NCBI GenBank assembly: GCA_026709225.1
Contig: JAPOTJ010000041.1
Coordinates: 38,586 to 102,585 of the forward strand
DNA from: Gammaproteobacteria bacterium
GTDB taxonomy: Bacteria; Pseudomonadota; Gammaproteobacteria; Pseudomonadales; Azotimanducaceae
DNA length: 64,000 nucleotides
Direction of reading: 5' to 3'
The notes below the pieces were generated by a model that did no database searches, had not been told where the DNA came from, and saw only the letters and a list, made by a program, of their open reading frames with translations. Positions 39,366 to 48,346 of the stretch are shown piece after piece (position 1 is the first letter of the stretch; each line of letters begins with the position of its first letter). Made by a program: the position numbers and the translations under genes.

Positions 39366-39890
39366 CTATGCAACAGGATCACTGAAGGATAAGCCCATGC
39401 CTTCAGTGCGAATCCTCATGGATGCTTCGGACACGTTAAACAGTTCGGCCATCGACTGCAGACCCGAACGCCCGTCTCCTCGGAATGTCGCATGGTGTGT
39501 GCGAATCTGACTTGTTGGCATCAACAGACTCGCGGCAAATTTGTTTGCTTGGGTCTCTTGTCGCGGCCCTATCTTCGTATTGTGGTACTTGCCTCCCGAT
39601 TCGCTCCGGTACGCAATTGAGTCGTCGATACCTTCGCCGATCAATGGCCTATGAAGCATGTAGTGTCCAATTTCATGTGCCACTGTGAAGCGTTTTCTAG
39701 TGTCCGAATGGCTGTGATTGACAGTGATTGTGTAGGCGCCGTTATGGCATTCGAGCATTCCTGAGATGTTGTCTTCGAGAAATGCCTCGTCTACACCGAT
39801 ACCTAATGATTGTGCCAATGACTCAACATCCACAGGCACCTGGTTCGCGGCATCGCTGACTAATTTAACTTGCTCGGCGAAAGAGATCAT
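39366..39890 (-). CDS. ImmA/IrrE-family metallo-endopeptidase
   Basis: A 174-residue zinc protease with the HExxH motif in RFTVAHEIGHYMLH (about 68-81) and a later acidic and helical part (QETQANKFAASLLMP) typical of COG2856. Members cleave repressors, as in phage or ICE induction and DdrO/IrrE stress control, but no XRE-type repressor is encoded beside it. It overlaps the upstream broken gene by four bases (ATGA), so the two were once an operon behind aroB. Confidence 0.85.
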   Translation of the reverse strand: MISFAEQVKLVSDAANQVPVDVESLAQSLGIGVDEAFLEDNISGMLECHNGAYTITVNHSHSDTRKRFTVAHEIGHYMLHRPLIGEGIDDSIAYRSESGGKYHNTKIGPRQETQANKFAASLLMPTSQIRTHHATFRGDGRSGLQSMAELFNVSEASMRIRTEGMGLSFSDPVA

Positions 39891-40330
39891 GTCGATTTGT
39901 CCGAAGTGTGAGTAGGTCCATCTTGGTCTTTGGCGACTTGGTCTCCGGTGGCTTCGTCCGTGCCTGCGCCAAATACCTCAAAATTTGCTTCAAGGATTTT
40001 AGGAAACTCATTTTGTAGATAGTCATTGACATAGCGTTCAGTGTTTTCCTCCGCAATTTTCTACGCGGTCTCAGTTGCCTGATCCTTGGCCACCCTCGTG
40101 AAATGGGAGAAGCTGTGTATCGCAGCGAGCGCCAGCCCTTAGCGATGATTGCCAACAGCGCCGACCTACACCCACACGAAGAATCCAATTCCGGCCAAGA
40201 CGCCGAGTATCTGACAGCGGCGCAGCACTTCTTGATCAATGCCGACCAGCGCGGCAATGAACACGCCCCGATGCAGCACACTGCCGCCGATGCTCATCGC
40301 ACTAAACTGCGCGAGCGCCGAAGAGTTCAT
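39887..40330 (-). pseudogene. Membrane-protein gene with three in-frame stops
   Basis: From ATG 40330, which overlaps the aroB stop as TGATG, one frame reads MNSSALAQFSAMSIGGS and a hydrophobic segment (VLAGIGFFVWV), then TAG. It continues in the same frame through TAA and another TAG to KIAEENTERYVNDYLQNEF and EANFEVFGAGTDEA, ending at the TGA that overlaps the peptidase start. Coding quality on both sides of each stop indicates a recently inactivated gene of about 147 codons. The predicted protein had an N-terminal membrane part and a charged C-terminus; no family is recognised. Confidence 0.6.
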
Positions 40331-41415
40331 CAGAGGAATTGCTCAAGCACCTTCGTGAGCCGCTCTTCGGACACGTTCTCAGATGTCTCGGCGTGACCCA
40401 ATCCGCGTGTGAGTACGAACCGCAGCCGCCCGGCGCGCGTCTTCTTGTCGCTTTGAAACGCCTCAATCATCGCATCGACGCCAAGTCCCGTTGGTAAGCG
40501 CTCCAGAACCGGCAGCCGCTGAATCAAGCGCACGATTCGGTCTCGTGCGCTTGGCGCGAGATAGCCTTCGGCAACCGAGAGTTCTGCTGCCATCACCATG
40601 CCAATCGCGACGGCCTCGCCGTGATTCAGTTCGGCATAGTCAGTCAAGGTTTCGAGCGCGTGGGCAAAGGTATGGCCGAAATTGAGAATCTCGCGCACGC
40701 CGGACTCGCGCTCGTCCGCCGCCACGACCTCGGCCTTGATCTCGCAGGCGCGCGCGACCGCACGGCCAAGATGCTCAGGATCCCCCGCAAGAAGCGCATC
40801 AAGCTGCTGCTCGATGAAGGCGAAAAACTCGGCATCGCGTATCACGCCATACTTGATGACTTCAGCGAGCCCGGCCACCATCTCGCGTTTTGGCAGGGTG
40901 GACAGGGTGTCCAAATCGGCGATGACGCCAGACGGCTGATGGAATGCGCCGATGAGATTCTTGCCGAGCGGGTGATTCACGCCCGTCTTGCCGCCGACCG
41001 ACGAATCAACTTGGGCAAGCAGCGTCGTCGGCACTTGCAGGTAGCGAACGCCTCGCAGCCAAGTCGCGGCGGCGAATCCTGTGAGGTCGCCCACCACGCC
41101 GCCGCCGAGGGCGATCAAAGTGGTCGTTCGATCATGGCGCTCTTCAGCGAGCTGATCTGTGATGGCCGCCAAAGATGCAAGTGTCTTTGATTGCTCGCCG
41201 ACGGCTACTTCGTGCATCGTTGTGCGCACGCCTAGCGCCGAAAGCACCTCCCGAAGCCTGTCCGCATAAAGCGGACCCACGTTCCTGTCGGTGACCACCA
41301 ATGCCGCTGCCCCTAGGCGCATTGACGAGCGCCAAAACGCCGCATCTTCGATGAAGCTGCTGCCTATGTGGATGTTGTAGGCACGCTCGCCTAGGGGTAC
41401 GCGGACATGCATCAT
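40330..41415 (-). CDS. aroB: 3-dehydroquinate synthase
   Basis: A 361-residue NAD- and zinc-dependent enzyme of the shikimate pathway. GGGVVGDLTGFAAATWLRG, VPTTLLAQVDSSVGGKTGVN and LAEVIKYG are the family blocks, and zinc ligands include the Glu of the last block and the histidines of NFGHTFAHALE and LNHGEAVAIGM. The ATG at 41415 has GGAG seven bases upstream; an in-frame start at 41430 is less likely. It follows aroK as expected, although 154 bases separate them. Confidence 0.95.
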   Translation of the reverse strand: MMHVRVPLGERAYNIHIGSSFIEDAAFWRSSMRLGAAALVVTDRNVGPLYADRLREVLSALGVRTTMHEVAVGEQSKTLASLAAITDQLAEERHDRTTTLIALGGGVVGDLTGFAAATWLRGVRYLQVPTTLLAQVDSSVGGKTGVNHPLGKNLIGAFHQPSGVIADLDTLSTLPKREMVAGLAEVIKYGVIRDAEFFAFIEQQLDALLAGDPEHLGRAVARACEIKAEVVAADERESGVREILNFGHTFAHALETLTDYAELNHGEAVAIGMVMAAELSVAEGYLAPSARDRIVRLIQRLPVLERLPTGLGVDAMIEAFQSDKKTRAGRLRFVLTRGLGHAETSENVSEERLTKVLEQFL

Positions 41416-41569
41416 GCGAGTGCTCCGCATCCGCCGAATCGGAAATTTCGGGCATGGCCTTCGTCATTTGGCAGCCGAGCGCGTAGAAAGCAACAAAAGC
41501 CGCGCCCGCGAGCACTGTTCTTCTTATCCACTTCAAGGCCGTTTCCAACTGCTCCAGACACCATGTGAC

Positions 41570-42154
41570 CTATTGCGCCTCGCGAAGCTTCTTTGTCAAG
41601 GTGAGTACAGTCTCCTGGGCACGACATGCGGTGGATTCGACGCGAATGTCCGCGACTTGTGAGTACAGAGGGTGGCGGTCGGCCACGAGCTGCGTGACCC
41701 GTGCGCCGAGGTCGTGGCCCTCAAGCAGCGGCCGATTGTTGTTGTGCGAAGCGCGGGTGACGATCGTGTCCACATCAGCGATGAGATAGACGACGCGCCC
41801 GCGCATGGAGAGCGCCCTTCGATTGGCTTCGCGCAATACGGCGCCGCCGCCGGTCGCAAGCACGATCGAGGGCAGGCGCGTCAACTCGTCAATGACATTC
41901 TGCTCGCGATTGCGAAACCCATCTTCGCCTTCGACATCGAAAATCCACGGAATGTCCGCGCCCGAACGCTCCCGGATGACATCGTCCGTGTCATAAAAGG
42001 TGTAGCCGAGCGCATCGGCCAGCAGTTTGCCGATGGTCGTTTTGCCGACCGCCATCATGCCGATCAGGAACACACTTTCTTGACTTTGCAGACTCAGCGC
42101 CACGCACGCATACCAATCTTCAACCGACTGCGCGGCAGAATACCCTAAATTCAC
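41570..42154 (-). CDS. aroK: Shikimate kinase
   Basis: A 194-residue P-loop kinase. Walker A GMMAVGKTTIGK is near 32-43, YDTDDVIRERSG binds shikimate and magnesium, and ATGGGAVLRE and NRPLLEG complete the site. The GTG at 42154 overlaps the pilQ stop as GTGA, giving an N-terminus about 18-25 residues longer than most; a GTG around residue 18 is the alternative. It follows pilQ, the usual gammaproteobacterial order. Confidence 0.93.
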   Translation of the reverse strand: MNLGYSAAQSVEDWYACVALSLQSQESVFLIGMMAVGKTTIGKLLADALGYTFYDTDDVIRERSGADIPWIFDVEGEDGFRNREQNVIDELTRLPSIVLATGGGAVLREANRRALSMRGRVVYLIADVDTIVTRASHNNNRPLLEGHDLGARVTQLVADRHPLYSQVADIRVESTACRAQETVLTLTKKLREAQ

Positions 42155-43362
42155 GGCAGTACCTTTGGCGTCAAGAACACAAGCAACTCGCGCCGATCAT
42201 CCGATGAGATGGTTCTTCTGAAAAGCCTGCCGACAAGCGGTACCGAGCCGAGCACGGGCACGCGGCTGACGATCTTGTTGACATCGTTCTGGTAGACGCC
42301 GCCAAGCACAAGCGTTTCGCCCGCATTGACCAGCACTTCGGTTTCGATGGCATTGGTGTTGATGCTTGGGATGCCGCCGTAGGACTGGCCGACCGTGTCT
42401 TGATTGACCTTCAGCGCAAGCATGACTTTTTCCTGCGCGGCGATGCGCGGGGTGACCTCCAATGACAGGGTGGCGGATTGGAAGGAAGTTGAAGTCGCGC
42501 CGCTGCTCGTTGATTCCTGGTAGGGAATCTGCACGCCGGAACGCACAATGGCCGTTTGCCGGTCGGCTGCAACGACTCGCGGCCGTGCGATGATCTCGGC
42601 CTCGCCCGAAGTTTCAAGTGCGGAAATCTCGACGTCAAGACGCGCATTGTTGTTCGCGAAGCCGAGGCCGAACCTCGATACCCCGACCGCTGTTGCGGCG
42701 AGATCGACAAGCGGCACCGGCTCGCTGTCTTCGGATTCCGCACGCCGAGAGCCAGTGTGCAGCGTACCGCCATTCACAGACCTTTCTGCCGACCCCAGCC
42801 AGGTAACGCCAAGCTGCTCGGAGCCGGTCGCGGTGACAATGACGACACGCGCTTCGATCAGCACCTGCGCGACCGGCACATCGAGCTCGGCAATGCGGCG
42901 CGCGTGCTCTTCGAGCGCCTGCCTCGTATCGGTCACAATGAGGCGGTTGGTGCGCTCATCGACGAGGCACTTCGCTTCGCCCTCGATGCGAAGCAGGTCT
43001 TTGAGCGCTAACGCCTCGGCGAAACGCAGCGCGAACACCCTGGTCTCAAAGCCTTGCGTGGGTGATTGACTCGCGCTCATCACGATGAGGGTGCCGGATT
43101 GCTCGCGAACGACAAGCCCTTGCGACAAGAGAATCGCATCAAAGGCCTCGCGCCATGGCATCTGCTCAAGCTCGAGGGTGAGTTCGCCGCCCACCGAGTC
43201 GCCAACAATGAGATTCGCGCCGCCGTACTCGGCTAGAATTTGCAGCGCGGCGCGAAGCTCAATGGATTGGAAGCGAAGCGAAATGGGCGCTTCATCTGCC
43301 TCGCTCCATGATCGGGTCTGGAACGCTAGCAGGCAGCAGACGAGTATGAGCGCGCGCATCAT
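42151..43362 (-). CDS. pilQ: Type IV pilus secretin PilQ, short form
   Basis: A 403-residue outer-membrane secretin. After a signal peptide (ALILVCCLLAFQTRSWS) come an STN-like domain (ISLRFQSIELRAALQILAEYGG), one N1 domain (VFALRFAEALALKDLL to about 160) and the secretin pore domain ending VLGSVPLVGRLFRRT and ELLVFLTPKVL. Typical PilQ proteins are 600-770 residues with N-terminal AMIN domains that bind peptidoglycan; these are missing here. It forms the exit pore for pili in the pilMNOPQ operon. Confidence 0.92.
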   Translation of the reverse strand: MMRALILVCCLLAFQTRSWSEADEAPISLRFQSIELRAALQILAEYGGANLIVGDSVGGELTLELEQMPWREAFDAILLSQGLVVREQSGTLIVMSASQSPTQGFETRVFALRFAEALALKDLLRIEGEAKCLVDERTNRLIVTDTRQALEEHARRIAELDVPVAQVLIEARVVIVTATGSEQLGVTWLGSAERSVNGGTLHTGSRRAESEDSEPVPLVDLAATAVGVSRFGLGFANNNARLDVEISALETSGEAEIIARPRVVAADRQTAIVRSGVQIPYQESTSSGATSTSFQSATLSLEVTPRIAAQEKVMLALKVNQDTVGQSYGGIPSINTNAIETEVLVNAGETLVLGGVYQNDVNKIVSRVPVLGSVPLVGRLFRRTISSDDRRELLVFLTPKVLP

Positions 43363-43369
43363 TAGAGGA

Positions 43370-43696
43370 TCAACGCAAGGTCAACTCGATGATGCCCTGA
43401 GCCGTATCGATCCGCGCGCCGCTCGCCCACACACGCGCCACCAAGCGTCCGTCGTTGAGACGTTCGCCAGCCCGCACGCGCGTCACCGGACCTTGCTCAC
43501 GCTTGATCAGCGCATGGAATCCTTCCGGCGTCTCCAAGACGCCCACCAATACGATGTCCGCGTGCGCATCAGCAGCCACAGGCATCTCGCCGTCAAGCGC
43601 TTTGAATGGATGCTCACGCACGCCTGCGGGGTCAGCCGCGAGCGATCCAAGGCTCGCCAAACCGACCAGCATCCAGCCTAGAAAGCGCGCGATCAT
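43370..43696 (-). CDS. pilP: Type IV pilus assembly protein PilP-like
   Basis: A 108-residue protein in the PilP position. It has an N-terminal hydrophobic export signal (FLGWMLVGLASLGSLAA) and a small beta-domain (ADIVLVGVLETPEGFHALIKRE, VRAGERLNDGRLVARVW). PilP lipoproteins are usually 170-180 residues and link PilNO to PilQ; this one lacks a clear lipobox and the disordered region. The call rests on position and the beta-domain. It overlaps pilO by four bases. Confidence 0.72.
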   Translation of the reverse strand: MIARFLGWMLVGLASLGSLAADPAGVREHPFKALDGEMPVAADAHADIVLVGVLETPEGFHALIKREQGPVTRVRAGERLNDGRLVARVWASGARIDTAQGIIELTLR

Positions 43697-44280
43697 CGTG
43701 AAGCCTCGTCGATCAAGAGCGGCATGAAGACACTGACGCGCATATCGAGCAACGCATGGTCGGTTTCTCGTGCGTTTGCTTCAAACGCTTGCACAATCAC
43801 CAGCCACGGCCAGCGAGCGATGGACGCATGAAGATCGCTGATATTGTGATACGTCCCGCCAAGAAGAAGCTCGATCGGCTGCAACTCGATGCGTCCGGCC
43901 TGACGCGCATTCCCCACCTCAAGCGCAATCAGCTCGACTTCTCGCGCCAAGCTCAACGTCGAGAAAAGATGCAAGACATCCGGCAACTCGTCTGGCCGAA
44001 GATACTGCTGCGAGCCTTCACCAATACTTGACTTCAACGCTTGAACGTGTGCCTGCATTTCTTCAACCTGCCTGCTTTGCTGCTGTAGGCTCTTATGGCG
44101 TGCCGCGACCTGCGTGAACTGCTGCTTCGCCATTGCGAGGTCTGTACCTGAATCATCAACAAGCCACGCGATCAGCAGCGAGACGAGCCCGGCGACCGCA
44201 AGACTCGCGAGCCCAATGGGTCGCGGCCAGCCTTCCGGGGCCCTCCAGTCGAGCGAAGCAAGCTGCGAGAAATCCACCAT
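43693..44280 (-). CDS. pilO: Type IV pilus inner-membrane protein PilO
   Basis: A 195-residue bitopic protein: short cytoplasmic tail, one transmembrane helix (IGLASLAVAGLVSLLIAWL, about 22-40), a periplasmic coiled coil (residues 45-95) and a ferredoxin-like domain with LQPIELLLGGTYHNISDLHA. It pairs with PilN to align the pilus motor with PilQ. It starts one base after the pilN stop. Confidence 0.9.
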   Translation of the reverse strand: MVDFSQLASLDWRAPEGWPRPIGLASLAVAGLVSLLIAWLVDDSGTDLAMAKQQFTQVAARHKSLQQQSRQVEEMQAHVQALKSSIGEGSQQYLRPDELPDVLHLFSTLSLAREVELIALEVGNARQAGRIELQPIELLLGGTYHNISDLHASIARWPWLVIVQAFEANARETDHALLDMRVSVFMPLLIDEASR

Positions 44281-44838
44281 CTACCTACCGGGCACTGCAG
44301 GCGCTTCAGTCCGCAGCGTCGCCTGAACGCCAAATCGCTTGCCGCTTGCCTCGTCCTTCAAATCAATGAGCCGCGGCGAATCAAGCACCTGCGACGTTTC
44401 AAGCCTTCGCAAGTAGGTCGCAAGATCAGGGGATGAGGCCGTGAACCCTTGAATCTCAAGGCTATGGTCTTCAAGCATCAGATGCTGGTAGTGGATTGAG
44501 TCTGGCAACAGTCTCGCAAGTTCAGTCCATAGCGAAACAAAGGTCGAACGTTGCCGTTCCAAACGATCAAGCTCAACTTGCCACGCCTGCAACTCTTCAA
44601 TGTGTCCTGCAAGCAGCGTCTGATCGGCAACGATGTCGGTTGCGGCTTGGTTCGCCTCTGCCAGAATCGAGATGTGCGCGCGTAGTTCATCGACCTGCGC
44701 ACGTGTGTGCCATGCCAGCATCGCAACGACAGCACCAGGCAGCACGGCGCAAGCCGCAAGCGCAATGAAGTACTTTCGCCGCCGCTTCGCTGCGAGCCGC
44801 TGTCGCCACGGCAACAGATTGATGCGAACATCACTCAC
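44281..44838 (-). CDS. pilN: Type IV pilus inner-membrane protein PilN
   Basis: A 185-residue protein with the PilN hallmark INLLPWRQ at its N-terminus, which binds PilM, one transmembrane helix (about 26-43), a coiled coil and a C-terminal domain (LEIQGFTASSPDLATYLRRLE). The GTG at 44838 overlaps the pilM stop as GTGA. An open frame extending further upstream to 45141 is a shadow of pilM. Confidence 0.92.
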   Translation of the reverse strand: MSDVRINLLPWRQRLAAKRRRKYFIALAACAVLPGAVVAMLAWHTRAQVDELRAHISILAEANQAATDIVADQTLLAGHIEELQAWQVELDRLERQRSTFVSLWTELARLLPDSIHYQHLMLEDHSLEIQGFTASSPDLATYLRRLETSQVLDSPRLIDLKDEASGKRFGVQATLRTEAPAVPGR

Positions 44839-45782
44839 GCGCCGACCCCTGCAAGCGCGAGGCCGAAGGCCATGATGACGCCATCGCTCGGTACGCGACT
44901 CGCCTTTTCCGAATCGGGGTTCGGACGCATTTCGATGATCGCCATGGGCGCATCCACCTCTTGCAGCGCATCCGCGAGGTATTTCGACAGGTTGCTCGGC
45001 AACAGCAGCCAACGCGCGATGCGCTCGCCAAGCTGCGCCTTCGCCTGCTCGTGAAGTTGTTCGCACAACGACCGGGTTTCGCTCACACTTAACGACTCGA
45101 TCGCCTTCGTCGGCTTGTCGGCATCCCAGACTCGCTTCCATCCGTCACTCATCGGCAGACGCACCAGATGCTCGAACGCGCGCCCACGAAACAGCCAGAC
45201 GCAAAAGCCGTCAAGCGAGGCCGACAGCATCGCGGTCACGTAGCGGTGGTGCGCATCCGGCAGGTCTCGCACCATGTTGCCGTAAGCGCGCTGCAGCGCA
45301 TGCTCCTGCGGCTCAATCGCGCGGACTTTCAGGCCCGCGTCCGCGAGCAGTTTCTCGCGCTCGGACACAAGCGCCATCGGACAGGCAAACAGCAGCACAT
45401 CGGCTGTGGCTTCGGATGCGTAGGATACGCCCTGCACCGAGTAGTCGAGGGCAATCTCGGAAATGTCTAGGCCGAGCGCTTCGGTGGCGGCGAGTTGCGC
45501 TTGCTCGTGGATATCGGCATCGTCCAAGTCGGCGTTCATCTGCATCGTGCGGCTGAACACCTGATCGGGATCGATATTGGATGTCACCAAGCCGCTGCGC
45601 GCATCGAGCTTGTCCACAAGCGCCTTCAAGGCCGCTGCGTGCGACTCGTATTCGACAAGTTCGACGCCGTCGCAACGTTGAATGAGCTCACCGCCTTGCA
45701 CCAGCACCACGCCCGTGAGCCAATCTTCGCTAAAGTGAACGCCCACGCAGTTGCGTTGCCGGTTGAATAGATGAAACGCCAT
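44835..45782 (-). CDS. pilM: Type IV pilus actin-like protein PilM
   Basis: A 315-residue cytoplasmic protein with the ASKHA fold expected of PilM: an N-terminal VGVHFSEDWLTGVVLVQGG strand pair, EALGLDISEIALDYSVQ and VLLFACPMALVSERE in the middle, and a C-terminal SDGVIMAFGLALAG. It binds PilN at the inner membrane. GAGGAG precedes the ATG by about seven bases. It is the first gene of the operon and divergent from mrcA; the shared 122-base gap must hold both promoters. Confidence 0.9.
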   Translation of the reverse strand: MAFHLFNRQRNCVGVHFSEDWLTGVVLVQGGELIQRCDGVELVEYESHAAALKALVDKLDARSGLVTSNIDPDQVFSRTMQMNADLDDADIHEQAQLAATEALGLDISEIALDYSVQGVSYASEATADVLLFACPMALVSEREKLLADAGLKVRAIEPQEHALQRAYGNMVRDLPDAHHRYVTAMLSASLDGFCVWLFRGRAFEHLVRLPMSDGWKRVWDADKPTKAIESLSVSETRSLCEQLHEQAKAQLGERIARWLLLPSNLSKYLADALQEVDAPMAIIEMRPNPDSEKASRVPSDGVIMAFGLALAGVGA

Positions 45783-45904
45783 GAAAATCTCCTCGTATTG
45801 TTGGGAGCGATTCGCCCCCTGTGCGAAAATGACATCTCACAGGAAAACGCGAACAGGCGAGTTGCGATATTCTCCATGTCCGTTGTAGGTGATCTCTGAA
45901 AGCC

Positions 45905-48331
45905 ATGTGCGCTTTTCGCCCGATCGCATTGTTCGCATCATTCACGGCTTGGATTTCGAGATTGGCGGCCGTGCCTAGCCTGATAACAATCCTGCGCACC
46001 GGCGTGTTTCTCGTCCTCGTAGCGATATCTGGGCTATTGATCGGCGGCGCAGGGACCTACCTGTATCTCAGCCCGTCCTTGCCTGACGCCTCGACCTACC
46101 GGGATCTGCCGATTCAAACGCCGCTGCGACTCTACGGGGTGGAAGGCTCACTGCTTGCAGAATACGGCGAGCGGCGCGCGATTCCGCTCGATCTTGAAGA
46201 CATTCCTCCGCTCCTCGTGCGCGCTGTCCTCGACACCGAAGACAAGCGCTTCTACTCGCACAGCGGCGTGGACCTCATTTCGCTCATCGATGACCTCGCC
46301 TATCTCTTGTGGAACCGGGAGATCGGTTCGGGCGCGAGCACCATCACCATGCAGCTTGCGCGCAATCTCGCGCTCTCGTTCGAGCGCACGTTCGTGCGCA
46401 AACTCAAAGAAATCTTGCTCGCCTTCAAGCTCGAACGCGAACTTGACAAGGACGATATTTTGGAGGCATACCTCAATCTGGTCTCCTTCGGCAAGCGCGC
46501 CTACGGCGTACAGGCGGCAGCGCTCGCCTACTACGGCAAAGACGTGAGCGAACTTGAGCTCGCGCAGCTTGCCATGCTCGCTGGCATTCCGCAGTCACCA
46601 AACCTCGGCAACCCGGTGAACGGGCCGGAACGGGCACTTCGCAGACGCCACGTTGTGCTGGTGTCCATGTACCGACAGGGCAGCATCACGCGCGAAGAAT
46701 ATGAACAGGCCGACGCCGCGCCCATCACTGCGCGGCTCTATGAACGCGAATTCGACTACTCGTCACCCTATGTCGGCGAATGGGTACGACAGCAGCTCTA
46801 CGCGCGCTACGGCGATGCCATCTATTCGGACGGCTTTGAAGCCACAACAACCATTGATCCGCGGCAACAATCAGCGGCGGTGAATGCTCTTCGCAACGGC
46901 ATCTTAAGCTATGATCGACGCCACGGCTACCGCGGCGCCGAGCGACGCATCGATCTTGGCGATGCGCTCGAGATCGATTCGGAAGCGCTGCTTGAAGGCG
47001 CGATGAGCTTTGGTCCGCTTGAGCCTGCCATCGTGACGCAGGTCGACGAACGCGAGTTCACGGCGTTTGATCGCTTTGGCGCCGAGCATCTTGTCGATTG
47101 GGACGGCATGCGCTGGGCGCGGCCCTATATTAACGAAAGCTATCGCGGCGCGGCGCCAAAAACTGCCGCCGATGTCGTTCAGCGCGGCGATGTCATTCGC
47201 CTGCGGACGACGAGCGCGGGCAGCATGGCGCTCTCGCAGATTCCAGATATTCAAGGTGCGCTGGTCGCGCTCGACCCGGCAGATGGCGCAATTCGCGCGC
47301 TTGTCGGCGGTTTCAACTTCTATCTCAAGCAATTCAACAACGCCCTGCTCGCCGAGCGTCAGCCAGGCTCAGGCCTCAAGCCGTTTGTCTATTCTGCGGC
47401 GCTTGAGTACGGCACGACGCCCGCGTCGATCTTCATTGACGCACCCATCACCCTTGATACCGAAGATGTGTCCGGCGTCTATCGACCACAGAATTACGGC
47501 GGTCGATTTCATGGTGAAACGCGCGTTCGTGAAGCGCTCTTCAGATCAATCAACCTCGTCTCCATTCGCTTGCTGCTCGCGACCGGCATCGACCCGACAA
47601 TGCGCCATCTTGAGCAGTTCGGCTTTGATCTCGCCGATGTTGAGCGCAATACGCAAATCGCCATCGGCGGCGGTCGGCTGTCGGTCTCGCCCCTTGACAT
47701 GGCCAAGGCCTATGCCGTTTTTGCCAATGGCGGCTTCGCCGTCGAACCTTACGCCATCATCGAGGTGCGGCGAACCAACGGCCGCGTGCTAGAGCGCCCT
47801 CAACGCAAACGCGCCTGCGAGGTCTGCAAGTCCGAGTCGGGCGACTACGTGCTGCCAGCGCCACGCGTGCTCGATGAGCGCAATGCGTTCATCATGCGCT
47901 CGATGCTTCAGGATGTCATCGGACGCGGTACCGGACGGCGTGCGCTCGCGCTCGGGCGGCGCGACATCGGCGGCAAGACCGGCACCACCAACGAGGCCGA
48001 TGCGTGGTTCAACGGCTTTCATCCGGGCCTTGTGGGCGTTGTCTGGATGGGGTTCGCCGACAACCGTCCTTTGGGAGACAACGAGACCGGTTCGAGCCTG
48101 CCGCTGCCGGTGTGGGTGGAATTTATGCGCGAAGCGTTATCGGAGGTGCCCGAAGCGCCGCTGATTCAGCCTGACGGCGTGGTGTCCGTGCGCATCAATC
48201 CGAACACAGGTGCGCCAGCAGCACCGGACGATTCAGAGGCCGTGTTCGAATACTTCTTTGAAGAGAATTCGCCGCGCGTTCAACGCACGGCGCAAGGGCG
48301 CGACTCGGAGGCTGCCGAAGATGTGCTGTAA
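45905..48331 (+). CDS. mrcA: Penicillin-binding protein 1A
   Basis: An 808-residue bifunctional peptidoglycan synthase. After a cytoplasmic tail and membrane anchor (about 32-52), the glycosyltransferase domain shows EDKRFYSHSGVD, GASTITMQLARN and KLKEILLAFKLE. The transpeptidase domain has the nucleophile in GSGLKPFVYS, the SxN motif in RSINLVS and KTG in GGKTGTTNEADAWF. An OB-like insert lies between. The ATG at 45905 lacks a clear ribosome-binding site; a GTG at 45971 is an alternative that begins just before the anchor. Confidence 0.95.
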   Translation: MCAFRPIALFASFTAWISRLAAVPSLITILRTGVFLVLVAISGLLIGGAGTYLYLSPSLPDASTYRDLPIQTPLRLYGVEGSLLAEYGERRAIPLDLEDIPPLLVRAVLDTEDKRFYSHSGVDLISLIDDLAYLLWNREIGSGASTITMQLARNLALSFERTFVRKLKEILLAFKLERELDKDDILEAYLNLVSFGKRAYGVQAAALAYYGKDVSELELAQLAMLAGIPQSPNLGNPVNGPERALRRRHVVLVSMYRQGSITREEYEQADAAPITARLYEREFDYSSPYVGEWVRQQLYARYGDAIYSDGFEATTTIDPRQQSAAVNALRNGILSYDRRHGYRGAERRIDLGDALEIDSEALLEGAMSFGPLEPAIVTQVDEREFTAFDRFGAEHLVDWDGMRWARPYINESYRGAAPKTAADVVQRGDVIRLRTTSAGSMALSQIPDIQGALVALDPADGAIRALVGGFNFYLKQFNNALLAERQPGSGLKPFVYSAALEYGTTPASIFIDAPITLDTEDVSGVYRPQNYGGRFHGETRVREALFRSINLVSIRLLLATGIDPTMRHLEQFGFDLADVERNTQIAIGGGRLSVSPLDMAKAYAVFANGGFAVEPYAIIEVRRTNGRVLERPQRKRACEVCKSESGDYVLPAPRVLDERNAFIMRSMLQDVIGRGTGRRALALGRRDIGGKTGTTNEADAWFNGFHPGLVGVVWMGFADNRPLGDNETGSSLPLPVWVEFMREALSEVPEAPLIQPDGVVSVRINPNTGAPAAPDDSEAVFEYFFEENSPRVQRTAQGRDSEAAEDVL

Positions 48332-48346
48332 GGACTCTGCAAGGAC

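Noticed and set aside
39865..40281. Minus-strand 138-codon frame between aroB and the peptidase gene
   Set aside because: The neighbouring frame with three stops is more protein-like and has the operon-type overlaps at both ends.
41144..41548. Minus-strand frame starting TTG with a lipoprotein-like N-terminus (VLAGAAFVAFYALGC)
   Set aside because: Only the first 40 codons lie in the aroK-aroB gap; the rest is an out-of-frame reading of aroB. A tiny lipoprotein cannot be excluded, but the evidence is thin.
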